This document shows positions 9,167 to 17,472 of a stretch of DNA of 36,401 nucleotides, piece by piece. The stretch is from an uncultured Bradyrhizobium sp. (GTDB taxonomy: Bacteria > Pseudomonadota > Alphaproteobacteria > Rhizobiales > Xanthobacteraceae). The position numbers and the translations under genes were made by a program. Each line of letters starts with the position of its first letter. Position 1 is the first letter of the stretch. The stretch is from the NCBI RefSeq assembly GCF_936928535.1, contig NZ_CAKZHY010000008.1:1-36401 (forward strand), written 5' to 3'. The notes beneath the pieces are model-generated. The model worked only from the letters and a program-made list of their open reading frames with translations. It made no database searches and was not told the DNA's origin.

Positions 9167-10918
9167 ATGCTTCGCATCGTCCTCTTCCTCGTTCTGATTG
9201 CGCTTGCAGGTGCCGGCGCGGCCTGGGTCGCCGATCAGCCCGGCAATGTCGTGCTGACCTGGGGTGGCTGGCGAGCTTCGCCGAGCATTCCGGTGTTCGT
9301 GCTCTGCCTCGGCATCTTCGCCGTCCTGATCGTCTTGCTCTGGAGCATTTTGACCACGATCTGGCGCACGCCTGGTCGGATGCGCCGCCGTCGGCATGAG
9401 AAGCGTCACGCGCGGGGGCGTCATGCCATCACCCATGGCCTGCTCGCGATCGGTCATGGCGACACTGCGCTTGCCCGCCGTCACGCCGACGCAGCGCGGC
9501 GGCATACGCCGGACGATCCGCTCGCGCTGCTCTTGCATGCCCAAGCCGCCCAGCTCGACGGTAACAGAGACGAGGCCCAGCGCGCTTTCCGCGCCATGGC
9601 GGAGCGTGAGGATACGCGGCTGCTCGGCCTGCGCGGCCTGTTCATCGAGGCGCAGCGCGCCGACGATGCAGTCGGTGCCGTGATGATCGCGGAGGAAGCG
9701 ATCAAGCTGTCGCCGTCGTCGACCTGGGCCTCGCATGCGGTGCTCGGCTTCCGCTGCGCGCGCGGCGACTGGAGCGGTGCACTCGCGATCCTGGACTCGA
9801 ACCTGTCCAGCGGCCTGATCGACAAGCAGGCCTATCGCCGCCAGCGCGGCGTGCTGCTCACCGCTCGCGCATTGGAGCTGGAGACCATGGACCGCGACGT
9901 CGCGCGCGAGAGCGTGATGGAAGCGGTCAAGCTGGCACCGACCCTGGTGCCGGCCGCGGTGCTCGCCGCAAAGTTCGAGAGCGAGGCGCATCAGGTGCGT
10001 CGCGCCATGAAGCTGGTCGAGGCCGCCTGGCTCGCCAATCCGCATCCCGATCTCGCCGATGCCTACGCGCATGTGAAACTCGGCGATGCCGCGCGGCAGC
10101 GCCTGCAGCGGGTCGAGACGCTCGCGGCCAAGACGTCCGCCGACAAGCCCGGCCATGTCGAGGGCCAGCTCGCGATCGCGCGTGCCGCGATCGATGCCTC
10201 CGAATTCGCCCGCGCGCGCGACGTGCTGTCGCCGTACGTCAACAATCCAACCCAGCGCGTCGCGCTGCTGATGGCCGAACTCGAACGCGCCGAGCATGGC
10301 GACGGCGGCCGTGCCCGCGCCTGGACCTTGCGCGCGGTCCGCGCCCGTCACGACCCGGCGTGGACCGCGGACGGCTATGTCAGCGACCGCTGGCGTCCGG
10401 TCTCGCCGGTCACCGGCCGGCTCGACGCCTTCCAGTGGCAGACGCCGGTGGCGAGCCTTCCTTCGGACAAGGGGACGACGATCGAGTCCTCGGCCTTCGA
10501 GGAAGCCATGCTTGCCGCCCCGCCGCCAAAGCGGGTGACGGCGGCCAACGAGGCGCCGGCGGAACCGGTCGTGATTGCGCCGGCTGAGAGCCCGGTCGCA
10601 ACCCCTGCTCCGGCCGCGCAGGACAACGCGCCCCCGGCGACCAAGGAAGAAGCCGTTGCGACGTCCGCCGAGCCCGTCAAGCCGGCCTCTGAAGCGGCCG
10701 AATCATCGCCGGCTGCGGCAACCCCGGTGTTCCGCACCCGCGCCGACCTCGGCAAGCCCGCCTCCGCGCCGATCCAGCCCGTCATCCCGATCGTCCGCGC
10801 GCCCGACGATCCCGGCATCGATGACGACGGCCCGAGCGATGAATTTACGGAACAAATCGGCACGCCAAAGGCCCAGGCCGGCGGCTGGCGCGGATTCTGG
10901 TCCCGCTGGGGCGCGTGA
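9167..10918 (+). CDS. HemY-like TPR membrane protein
   Basis: 583 residues. Two N-terminal membrane helices (about 2-20 and 41-65) are separated by the HemY_N signature containing DQPGNVVLTWGGW. A long TPR-like helical region (about 85-420) follows, with paired helices such as AITHGLLAIGHGDTALARRHADAA and the conserved end DGYVSDRWRPVSPVTGRLDAFQW. The tail (about 430-583) is Pro/Ala/Glu-rich and probably disordered, as is common in alphaproteobacterial members. This is the HemY of heme-locus operons (a TPR protein of unclear role), not the protoporphyrinogen oxidase HemY. The ribosome site is AGGG, 6 bases before the ATG. It lies 35 bases behind the Mic60-like gene, probably in one operon with hemD. 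Confidence 0.88.
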   Translation: MLRIVLFLVLIALAGAGAAWVADQPGNVVLTWGGWRASPSIPVFVLCLGIFAVLIVLLWSILTTIWRTPGRMRRRRHEKRHARGRHAITHGLLAIGHGDTALARRHADAARRHTPDDPLALLLHAQAAQLDGNRDEAQRAFRAMAEREDTRLLGLRGLFIEAQRADDAVGAVMIAEEAIKLSPSSTWASHAVLGFRCARGDWSGALAILDSNLSSGLIDKQAYRRQRGVLLTARALELETMDRDVARESVMEAVKLAPTLVPAAVLAAKFESEAHQVRRAMKLVEAAWLANPHPDLADAYAHVKLGDAARQRLQRVETLAAKTSADKPGHVEGQLAIARAAIDASEFARARDVLSPYVNNPTQRVALLMAELERAEHGDGGRARAWTLRAVRARHDPAWTADGYVSDRWRPVSPVTGRLDAFQWQTPVASLPSDKGTTIESSAFEEAMLAAPPPKRVTAANEAPAEPVVIAPAESPVATPAPAAQDNAPPATKEEAVATSAEPVKPASEAAESSPAAATPVFRTRADLGKPASAPIQPVIPIVRAPDDPGIDDDGPSDEFTEQIGTPKAQAGGWRGFWSRWGA

Positions 10919-11017
10919 AGCGCATTTCGCACCTCCCTTGTCCTTGCCAATTCAGGCCATGCCCGATATCAGGAGCGCGTATCGGGGCCGGCATCGCGCC
11001 AAGCCCCGGCAGGGTTC

Positions 11018-11093
11018 GCCGCAATAGCTCAGTCGGTAGAGCACGTCATTCGTAATGACGGGGTCGGGGGTTCGAATCCCTCTTGCGGCACCA
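11018..11093 (+). tRNA. tRNA-Thr (anticodon CGT)
   Basis: Complete cloverleaf with encoded CCA: acceptor GCCGCAA/TTGCGGC, D arm GCTC...GAGC, anticodon stem CGTCA/TGACG with loop TTCGTAA giving anticodon CGT (codon ACG), and T arm GGGGG-TTCGAAT-CCCTC. A T-run follows just past the CCA. Its 3' portion, from the anticodon stem on, is repeated exactly at the far end of the integrated element. Confidence 0.96.
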
Positions 11094-11095
11094 GC
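11046..11095 (+). other. attL: left copy of the 50-bp attachment repeat
   Basis: Perfect 50-base match to 23936-23985. It begins inside the 5' strand of the tRNA-Thr anticodon stem (tRNA position 29) and runs through the CCA plus two bases. Anticodon-arm starts are typical for tyrosine integrases that use tRNA targets. This copy restores a functional tRNA. Confidence 0.93.
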
Positions 11096-11788
11096 TTTTT
11101 CAAGTACATAGCCGCACGGTCGTAAATCAATTTTCTTCAAAGGTACGGCAGAGGTGCGGCCCTGGTTATCCACGGCGCAAGCTGTTGATTTGATTCGCGC
11201 CGAGTCGCGCTTCGCAACACCATTTGCATCACACAAAATTTCATGCGTACGATCCGCGTGAAATAAGAAGAACGAATCACAGCGCGAGCAGGGGCGCTGC
11301 GGAGACTTCAACGAATTTAAATTGGCTTGGGCGCTATCACATCGGCGCCAACGCCGAACGATTCTCGGCCAGCAATGGTTGAGAGGGGTGGACTGGGCGG
11401 GGTGCCACCCGCCCAAGTCCGATGCAGCACGTCGCTGAGGTCTCTGTTGATCCGCTTAGCGGATTGGCAGAGACCGACAGTGGGCACGAACGTACTCCCA
11501 TTTGCCGAGCCGGAAGCGGACGTAGTCCGTCACGGACACGGGTTGGGTGATCGAACAACTTATTCTAACCATGGTAGGTCTCCTGATCGGAGCGCGGGAT
11601 GCGCCCCGCCGGTGAAGGGCTTGCAGCCCGTCCAATCAGAAGATGCCCACGGCCAATAAGATCGAATCAGCCCAAGGAGTGCGCCCACAGTACCAAATGC
11701 GGGTGGCTCACAAGCTGATTCGTTGCACTTATCCCGGCAGTTCCCCACGATTTAAAGGCATCTCGTTGTGGATGCCTTCGGCGCTGGA
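11096..11788. other. Left end of the element, no supported gene
   Basis: About 690 bases with no open frame of natural composition or with a ribosome site. It contains the sequence aaggtacggc (11140-11149), also found upstream of the integrase, which may be an integrase arm site. It also holds AT-rich stretches (11125-11280). It may be junction DNA or decayed coding sequence. Confidence 0.45.
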
Positions 11789-12166
11789 TCAAAGCCTGCT
11801 GGCAGCCGCGCCGAAAACGAAGTCGCCAGTGCTGCCATCGTTAAGCGTAAAGCGGCCGCCGCCACTCATCCCGCCGTACTCGCGCGTCGCCGTCACCAGC
11901 CCCTTGCGTCCATCGTTGCAAAGAACCGGGATTGTTATCGTCGTCGACGGATTGCCGATGCTGTAAGTGCCCGCGCAGGACAGCTTGCCATCTGAGACTT
12001 CGAAAGAGGCATCAAGTCCGGTGATTGTGTTGGAGCCCCGCATGATCCCGCTTGGCGAAGCCTTCGTGACGACGGCAACCGGGACAGTGAGTGTGCTCGC
12101 GCAACTCGCTAATAACAGGATCGCAATGCAGCCCGCAGGTTTGCCAACCCAAGCTTGAATATCCAT
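11789..12166 (-). CDS. Small hypothetical lipoprotein
   Basis: 125 residues from ATG 12166. The N-terminus has a hydrophobic stretch ending in a lipobox, Leu19-Ala20-Ser21-Cys22 (LLASC), so it is predicted to be an exported, lipid-modified protein. The mature part is short and beta-rich, with a Gly-rich C-terminal half: GRKGLVTATREYGGMSGGG, then FTLNDGSTGDFVFG. Small lipoproteins with a C-terminal GRKG...SG.G...L.DG...F.FG pattern are, from memory, common conserved hypotheticals in Bradyrhizobium. An upstream in-frame start (12226) would bury the signal peptide and is not favoured. It is the last gene before attL. Function unknown. Confidence 0.65.
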   Translation of the reverse strand: MDIQAWVGKPAGCIAILLLASCASTLTVPVAVVTKASPSGIMRGSNTITGLDASFEVSDGKLSCAGTYSIGNPSTTITIPVLCNDGRKGLVTATREYGGMSGGGRFTLNDGSTGDFVFGAAASRL

Positions 12167-12592
12167 TCCCGCCCCCGCGAAATTCAAGGGATCATAGCCG
12201 ATCCGTTGCCGAAGCAGGGGGATCAAAATTCTGGAATTTTGTACGTCGTGCCAGAGGGGATGCTGCCCAAGCCGCGCGAACGAATTTTGGCCCTACCCCT
12301 GGGCAAGGCCAAAACTGCGCGTGGGGATCAATCTATCAGGCGGCCCTGAGCATCCACTCGTGAAGCGTGCACCCACCTTGGAGGGCCAACGATCGTAAAG
12401 ATGTTGTGTCCAACGCGCACGTCTCTAAGCGTGGGCAGCAAACACTCTTGGCCTAACTCGCGATTCCAATACTTCATCTGCGCAACTTGTATCATCCGAA
12501 TATCCTTCAAATATTGATTAGGAAGTCTGTAGATGCGACCAACGTCGCAGCGACTAGGCTAGGTGCGGATCATGGCCGAACTATGCGCCCGG
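12167..12592. other. Interval with dyad symmetries beside the serine recombinase
   Basis: Apart from the doubtful 55-residue frame, it holds two dyads. One is aaaattc-tg-gaatttt at 12225-12240; the other has arms ttttggcc (12285-12292) and ggccaaaa (12307-12314) with a 14-base loop. They may be recombination or transcription-end signals for the flanking minus-strand genes. Confidence 0.4.
12328..12495 (-). CDS. Possible small ORF or remnant, 55 aa
   Basis: From ATG 12495 the frame gives 55 residues of ordinary composition (contains ELGQECLLPTLRDVRVGHNI and IVGPPRWVHASRVDAQGRLID-like end). The frame also stays open upstream of the ATG for about 20 codons without a good start, so it may be the 3' end of a broken gene. 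No ribosome site is clear. Family not recognised. Confidence 0.3.
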   Translation of the reverse strand: MIQVAQMKYWNRELGQECLLPTLRDVRVGHNIFTIVGPPRWVHASRVDAQGRLID

Positions 12593-13141
12593 TTATTGCA
12601 GGGCTCGCCAGATCGTAGCCTCGCCGCACTCGTACTCGCGGGCCAACTCCGCCATGGTCTCGCCCCCGGCGTAGCGTTCGGCAATGCGTCGCCGCTGGCT
12701 GGGATCGAGCGAGGATGGCCGGCCGAACTTGGTGCCCTTGCGCTGAGCGCGGGCAATGCCTTCCTCGCAGCGCTGCCGGATCAGGCCCCGTTCGAACTCG
12801 GCAATGCCGCCCATGATGGTGAGCATCAGCCGGCCCACATCGGTCGTGGTATCGCACCACGCTTCGCCAAGCGAGACGAAGGCGCAATCGTGCTCGGCGA
12901 TGTCGTGAAGGATATTGTGCAGATCGCGGGAGGATCGGGCGAGCCGGTCTAGCTTGGTGACTGTGACCACATCGCCCGGACGCAACGCTCGCATCAACCG
13001 ATCAAACTCCGGCCGGCCCTTTGTGGATTTGCCGGACGCCTTGTCGCTGAAGATGCGCTCGCATCCTGCGGCCTTGAGCGCTTCCACTTGCCCCGCGTAA
13101 TCTTGGCCCTTCGAGCTAACCCGCGCATAGCCATAACGCAT
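12593..13141 (-). CDS. Serine recombinase (resolvase/invertase family)
   Basis: 182-residue small serine recombinase of the Tn3-resolvase/Pin group. The N-terminal catalytic domain has YARVSSKGQD with nucleophile Ser9, the SGKSTKGRPEFDRLM block, VTKLDRLARSSRDL with the active-site arginines, and the GGIAEFERGLIRQRCEEGIA helix leading to the dimer arm. The C-terminal helix-turn-helix is about 140-182 (RRRIAERYAGGETMAELAREY). It catalyses strand exchange through a phosphoserine link, for resolution or inversion. It is complete and in frame. It lies inside the element at the edge of the lower-GC cargo block, and may belong to that cargo or to an older mobile unit. No partner transposase is present. 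Confidence 0.92.
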   Translation of the reverse strand: MRYGYARVSSKGQDYAGQVEALKAAGCERIFSDKASGKSTKGRPEFDRLMRALRPGDVVTVTKLDRLARSSRDLHNILHDIAEHDCAFVSLGEAWCDTTTDVGRLMLTIMGGIAEFERGLIRQRCEEGIARAQRKGTKFGRPSSLDPSQRRRIAERYAGGETMAELAREYECGEATIWRALQ

Positions 13142-13201
13142 CGCATCGCTCCTCTTTTGAAAGTTAGACTTTCGAAAGATAATTGATGCGAGGAATCAGC
13201 G

Positions 13202-13837
13202 TCAATTCGTTTCTTTCAAAACCTGTACGTTTTGAAGCTTGGGGGCCAGCGATGTCCCGCCTTGGATTAGCTCAACCGTGTAGCTTTCCCACTTGTTGTC
13301 GGTGATCTCTAACAACGCCTTAGGGTTCGTTACGCTTCCTTGAACAATCATTGAAGCAACTTGCGGCGCCAGGGTTTTGAATGCCACATATTGAGGGTGC
13401 CCGGAATAACTCCACGGCAAAGGTTCGTTTGCACGAATGCTCTCCCGCAGAAGCTGAAACAGCGCTCGAAATCGTCCAAGTACTTCGATCTTACTGGGGT
13501 CAAGATCGTCGTGTCCGCTGGTAAACCGAACGAGCATCGATTCTAATCTGCCTTCAGTAGAAGACGCGCGATCCAAAAGATCAGATCGAGACAGCTCTGA
13601 ATCGCGGCCTGCCGCCCGGTCCTTGCAGTGGCTGTCCCATAGCTTCCATGTCGCAAAAAACTCACCGTAGAGCGCGTGAAAGTCTCGCGCTGTGGCTAGT
13701 TCAATCTCTCGCTCCTTTTGCCGCATGTTCCATTTGAAAAGAACCCGTTGCCCGATGAACCAAGTCAAAAGGAGACCAAAAGCAACATTGGCGAGTTGCG
13801 GCAATTCACCGACTAAGAGATGCAAGACCTCAGTCAT
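13202..13837 (-). CDS. Unrecognised membrane-anchored protein
   Basis: 211 residues. One N-terminal membrane segment (about 12-34) is followed by a positively charged stretch (LFKWNMRQKEREIE), predicting an N-out/C-in or amphipathic anchor with a largely helical soluble domain of about 170 residues. No known motif, catalytic triad or repeat is seen. Composition is clearly less GC-rich than the flanking backbone. The ATG at 13837 has a TAGGG-type site about 4 bases upstream. It lies between the serine recombinase and the large DUF4214 protein gene, all on the minus strand. The fold is compatible with a membrane-associated effector or sensor, but the sequence gives no direct evidence of function. 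Confidence 0.7.
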   Translation of the reverse strand: MTEVLHLLVGELPQLANVAFGLLLTWFIGQRVLFKWNMRQKEREIELATARDFHALYGEFFATWKLWDSHCKDRAAGRDSELSRSDLLDRASSTEGRLESMLVRFTSGHDDLDPSKIEVLGRFRALFQLLRESIRANEPLPWSYSGHPQYVAFKTLAPQVASMIVQGSVTNPKALLEITDNKWESYTVELIQGGTSLAPKLQNVQVLKETN

Positions 13838-13970
13838 CGTTGCCCTACCGGTTCAGTTACCCATTTGTCCAGCCGTCTAGCTTTGTATGTGCAAAAGGCG
13901 CTGCAAGATTTTCCAGCCTTCCGAAACTACCCTCTTAGCGAACGTCCTTCACACGGAGGGTCGGCTTGCC

Positions 13971-16900
13971 TCATACTTGAATGAGCCAATCGGCCGCAGT
14001 CTTTGCAATGTTTTCAGGGCTCTCTGCGAATCCCACAAGAACCATGTCGCGCGTTTCCCCGTTGTGAATGTTGTTGACCCAAGCGGTCACTTCGGCTTGC
14101 GACGGTGTTCGATCGAGCACGTTCAAGTACAGTTGCGTCACGAATCCAGCATCATCTAGGTTTCCATACTTGTTTAGAAACTCGGGTGCTTGCGCGAAGC
14201 CTCCCGCTATCGAAAGTCCGCCAATTGTTGTCTGTGCCAAAGAGATGTAGACCCCTTGGGCTTTTACGGTCGGAGAGATGTTATTCGCGTAGATATCTTC
14301 CCACGCTGATTGCCCCGCAATGTCTGGGGCTCTTCCCAGGGCAGCAGAGTACAGGCGAGCGATGTTGGCGTCGTCTGCATTTTCAACGAACATTGTTTTG
14401 TCCGCGAACGTAAGGAATTCGACGTTCTGCAGTTGGAAGTTTGGCGCGTTCGGGTTTCCGCTCAATGTTACCGAACCGGATGCACTTTGAACGCCGAAGG
14501 CAACCGACGCAGATGTGAATGTCACTTGGTCATGGTGTCCGTCTCCGAGAATGACGTCGTTACCACCGAGTGAACTCACTGGAGCATTGGTCGGGGCCGC
14601 AATACTACTAACGCCAGAGCCGAGACTAATTTCGAGATTGAACGCCGATATTATCTTTTCGATAGCGCCATGATCAGCTTGAAATTGGCTGCTAGACAGT
14701 TGAATGAAGGGAGTACTTGAATCGGTAAGCTGAATTGATGCCACTGCAAATTGGCTCGCGCCTAATGGATCGATCTTTGCGAAAACATTGGATGAGGTAT
14801 CCGCTATTGCCAAAGAGTTATCGGCTGGGTTCGGACTAGAAAGGGCCTGCGCGACCGATTGTGGCGACTTATACTGAATGGTGGCTGTTTCAGTATTTCC
14901 AAACATCAAGCTTTCGTTGTCGATCTGCGTCGATGTATCGTTTGGCTTGCCGTCAAAGTACCAATACTTCGGTGCGCCTGTTAAGCTTTCATAGTTCACT
15001 TCATAGCCGATGATCGTTGCCGTATACGTTCCTCCGACCGTTGGCGCTGCAAGGGCCTTGTTGTAGTGAGAAGTATAGTCGGCCTGCTTAATTGAATTGG
15101 AAAATGATAGATATGGATCGACGCCGCTACTGGAGAGGTCGGTGAGCAACTGGCTCAGCGAAACTGTGGTAGTTGACGTGTCAGCTGAAATGATTGCTTC
15201 GCGTATAGTTTCGGAGGATCCGTTTGAAATCTTGTATAAGACCTTAACATCTTTCTCTATCTGACGACTCAAAGAGAAAACGAATGAGTTGCCTGTGGTC
15301 CCCGAGATATTTAGCGTGGGCTGACTGAGGCCTGTTACGCTCGAATCGATGCTGCAAACAACGTTTGCATTTATCCAGGAGCTCAAGTCTATGGGCTGAG
15401 GAGCGCTTGGGTTCTGCGCATTTGCAATCGCCTGAAGTTCATTTTCGAGCGGCGTCAGGAAGAATTTCTGTGAGACGACCAGGCAACTCTGTGAATTATA
15501 CGAAAATTGTCCTTTAAGCGGCACAGTGCCCACATGAATTTCGACGCTTGTCTGATTGCTGCCAGCCCGAATCCCGTCAATTAGGAAAACGAGACCGAGG
15601 TTGCCGCTGGAGATCTTTGTAGGTGGGGTATCAAGAGGTACGTTTGTCCCACTGAGGAGTGGAAACGCATCGTCGCACGACGCCGATTGTGCAGGTTGTT
15701 CGTAAAGCAGCTTCCCATTCTCGTAAATATCAGCGATCAGAGTGCCCTGCTGAATATGGCCGCTTGAATCAGCAGATTGCGCGAAGGTGAAATGTAATTG
15801 GTATTGAGCTTGTCCAATCGTGCCGGTCGCTACCGCTCGTGCAATTGTCGGAGTCGAACTCCCTGCTGTATCGACCGGATTGCTAAGATCGACATTAAAC
15901 GTAGCGCTGGGCTGTGATAAAAGATGGCCGATTATGGGAATACTAATCGTAGCAGAGGTTTGCCCGGGCGCGAACGTCAATACACCAGTTGAAGCAGTAT
16001 AATCGATTCCAGCATGGGCGGTGCCGTCCTGAGTGTTGAAGCTGACGGTGATTGTGTCCTGGCTGAGTGAGCTTAGATTTACCGTAAATACGGCCACTTC
16101 GGTTCCAAATGCGGTTTCCCTAATTAGCGGCGCGTCGCTGATGCTTATACTTGGTGCGGTACTGGACGAGCCTGTCGTCGCGACGAACCCGTGGCGTCCA
16201 GTGTCGTCCGAGTAAAACCCGACAATCTGGCCACTATCATTGATCCCTGTGGGGACGGTGCCGCCGTCCTTGAGGACCGCTAGTGGATCGTCGATCGTCT
16301 GAAAGACGCCATTTATCCAGAGGAAGCCGTGAATCCCGCCGCTTGAGTCGAAGTAATCGCCCACAACTTGCCCAGCGGAATTGATTGCCGAGGCTTGCGT
16401 GCCACCTGTTGCCGCGGATGCGTTCGGGTCATCTAGAGTGATATAGGTGCCGTTCGAATAGATGAAGCCGTGGTAGTTACCATCACTATATTCGCCGACT
16501 ATTTGTCCGTTCGAGTTTATGCCATGAGCGATTATTTCGATGGTGCTTTGGTTCGGCTTGCTCAGTGTTGTGAATTTTCCGGTAGCAGTATCGTAGGTAA
16601 AACTCGCTTCGCCGCCATTATAGACGCCTACCGCCAATCCATTGTCGTTGATGCCATGTAGTTCAGTCGAACCAGAGGCAGAGTAGTCAACAACGGTGTA
16701 GCCGTGCGATGTCGTGTAGACGAAACCGTGGTTGACGCCATCCTTTGTTTCGTATTTGCCAACAACCGTCCCCGAGCTATTGATGCCATCCGGCAGTATT
16801 GCGAAAGCATTTGAGGGATAGGGCAGGTCGACAAAACTTCCCGCAGTATCGATGAAATCGTGCTCGGTAGTTTGATTCAGAATATAATAGCCGACCAATT

Positions 16901-16979
16901 GGCCGAGATTGTTCTCGCCTTCTATACTGGTGTTGTCGCTAGAAGGTGAGGCAAGAGTCTTGAACTTCAAGGTTGCCAT
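13971..16979 (-). CDS. Large HAF-repeat / Calx-beta / DUF4214 protein
   Basis: 1002 residues from ATG 16979. Domains in order: six HAF-type extracellular repeats (about 20-267), each like GINxxGQIVGxYxDxxGxxHGF; a Calx-beta domain (about 278-392) with TVSFNTQDGTAHAGIDYTA; a long unassigned region; a hemolysin-type segment GGNDVILGDGHHD followed by LQNVEFLTFADKT; and a C-terminal DUF4214 domain (about 868-1002) with LYSAALGRAPDIAGQ and LYLNVLDRTPSQAE. No N-terminal signal peptide is present. The C-terminal layout is that of type I-secreted surface or S-layer-associated proteins in rhizobia, so secretion is inferred. No transporter genes are nearby. The region is distinctly lower in GC than the rest of the window (26 of 60 bases are G/C in row 14641-14700). 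Confidence 0.88.
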   Translation of the reverse strand: MATLKFKTLASPSSDNTSIEGENNLGQLVGYYILNQTTEHDFIDTAGSFVDLPYPSNAFAILPDGINSSGTVVGKYETKDGVNHGFVYTTSHGYTVVDYSASGSTELHGINDNGLAVGVYNGGEASFTYDTATGKFTTLSKPNQSTIEIIAHGINSNGQIVGEYSDGNYHGFIYSNGTYITLDDPNASAATGGTQASAINSAGQVVGDYFDSSGGIHGFLWINGVFQTIDDPLAVLKDGGTVPTGINDSGQIVGFYSDDTGRHGFVATTGSSSTAPSISISDAPLIRETAFGTEVAVFTVNLSSLSQDTITVSFNTQDGTAHAGIDYTASTGVLTFAPGQTSATISIPIIGHLLSQPSATFNVDLSNPVDTAGSSTPTIARAVATGTIGQAQYQLHFTFAQSADSSGHIQQGTLIADIYENGKLLYEQPAQSASCDDAFPLLSGTNVPLDTPPTKISSGNLGLVFLIDGIRAGSNQTSVEIHVGTVPLKGQFSYNSQSCLVVSQKFFLTPLENELQAIANAQNPSAPQPIDLSSWINANVVCSIDSSVTGLSQPTLNISGTTGNSFVFSLSRQIEKDVKVLYKISNGSSETIREAIISADTSTTTVSLSQLLTDLSSSGVDPYLSFSNSIKQADYTSHYNKALAAPTVGGTYTATIIGYEVNYESLTGAPKYWYFDGKPNDTSTQIDNESLMFGNTETATIQYKSPQSVAQALSSPNPADNSLAIADTSSNVFAKIDPLGASQFAVASIQLTDSSTPFIQLSSSQFQADHGAIEKIISAFNLEISLGSGVSSIAAPTNAPVSSLGGNDVILGDGHHDQVTFTSASVAFGVQSASGSVTLSGNPNAPNFQLQNVEFLTFADKTMFVENADDANIARLYSAALGRAPDIAGQSAWEDIYANNISPTVKAQGVYISLAQTTIGGLSIAGGFAQAPEFLNKYGNLDDAGFVTQLYLNVLDRTPSQAEVTAWVNNIHNGETRDMVLVGFAESPENIAKTAADWLIQV

Positions 16980-17101
16980 TGCTGATACCCCAACAGAACC
17001 GCGCAAAGGGCTGGAACTTGGGGCTACCCGGCAAACAAAAAAGAGAACGGCAAAAGTTTCGATTTAAATCAATTAACCTAGCCCCGATTAACTATTGAAG
17101 C

Positions 17102-17443
17102 TCAACTCTCGGGCGAGCGCAAGGCCGCCGAGGTGTGGTTCGCCCCGGGTCCGGGTTGTTCGAGTAACTCGGTCGTTCGAAAGATCACGGCCTGGGCGCT
17201 GCGGGCCCGGGCGGCTTCGAGCTTCGCCGCAAAGCCTTCGCTGCTCACTACGGCAGTCACCGCTAGCTTGGGGTGCTCGAACGGCAGTGCCGCGATTGCA
17301 GCGCGCAGACGCTTGCTCTCCGGTTGACGTGGATCGCGATAGATCGATTGCAAGTAGTCGAGCGACGTTGCGCCAGCCGGGAGCGCAATCTCGTCCTCTC
17401 GCTCAAAAGGCGCCACCGCTGGCAAATCAAACAGCCCTGACAT
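17102..17443 (-). CDS. Conserved phage/island hypothetical protein
   Basis: 113 residues. The core LDYLQSIYRDPRQPESKRLR followed by AAIAALPFEHPKLAV fits a pattern (DYL...RDP...R..AA..ALP..HPKL) that I recall from small proteins in proteobacterial prophages and islands, sometimes near terminase genes. The function is unproven. The ATG at 17443 has a GGAAG/CAGAG site upstream. It lies directly downstream of the VapE gene, across the iteron-like repeats, and is likely the last gene of that transcript. High GC links it to the replication module rather than to the low-GC cargo. Confidence 0.7.
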   Translation of the reverse strand: MSGLFDLPAVAPFEREDEIALPAGATSLDYLQSIYRDPRQPESKRLRAAIAALPFEHPKLAVTAVVSSEGFAAKLEAARARSAQAVIFRTTELLEQPGPGANHTSAALRSPES

Positions 17444-17472
17444 TCTCTGCTTCCATCCTTCCTATCCCTTAC

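Noticed and set aside
8867..10351. 494-residue minus-strand frame over the HemY-like gene
   Set aside because: Antisense shadow of a well-supported gene in GC-rich DNA.
10952..11416. 154-residue minus-strand frame across the tRNA-Thr gene
   Set aside because: It reads the antisense of the tRNA and contains the GIRTPDP...YRLSYCGE stretch, a well-known false protein from tRNA genes.
11327..11659. 110-residue plus-strand frame near the left element end
   Set aside because: No ribosome site, unnatural composition and opposite to every supported gene of the element.
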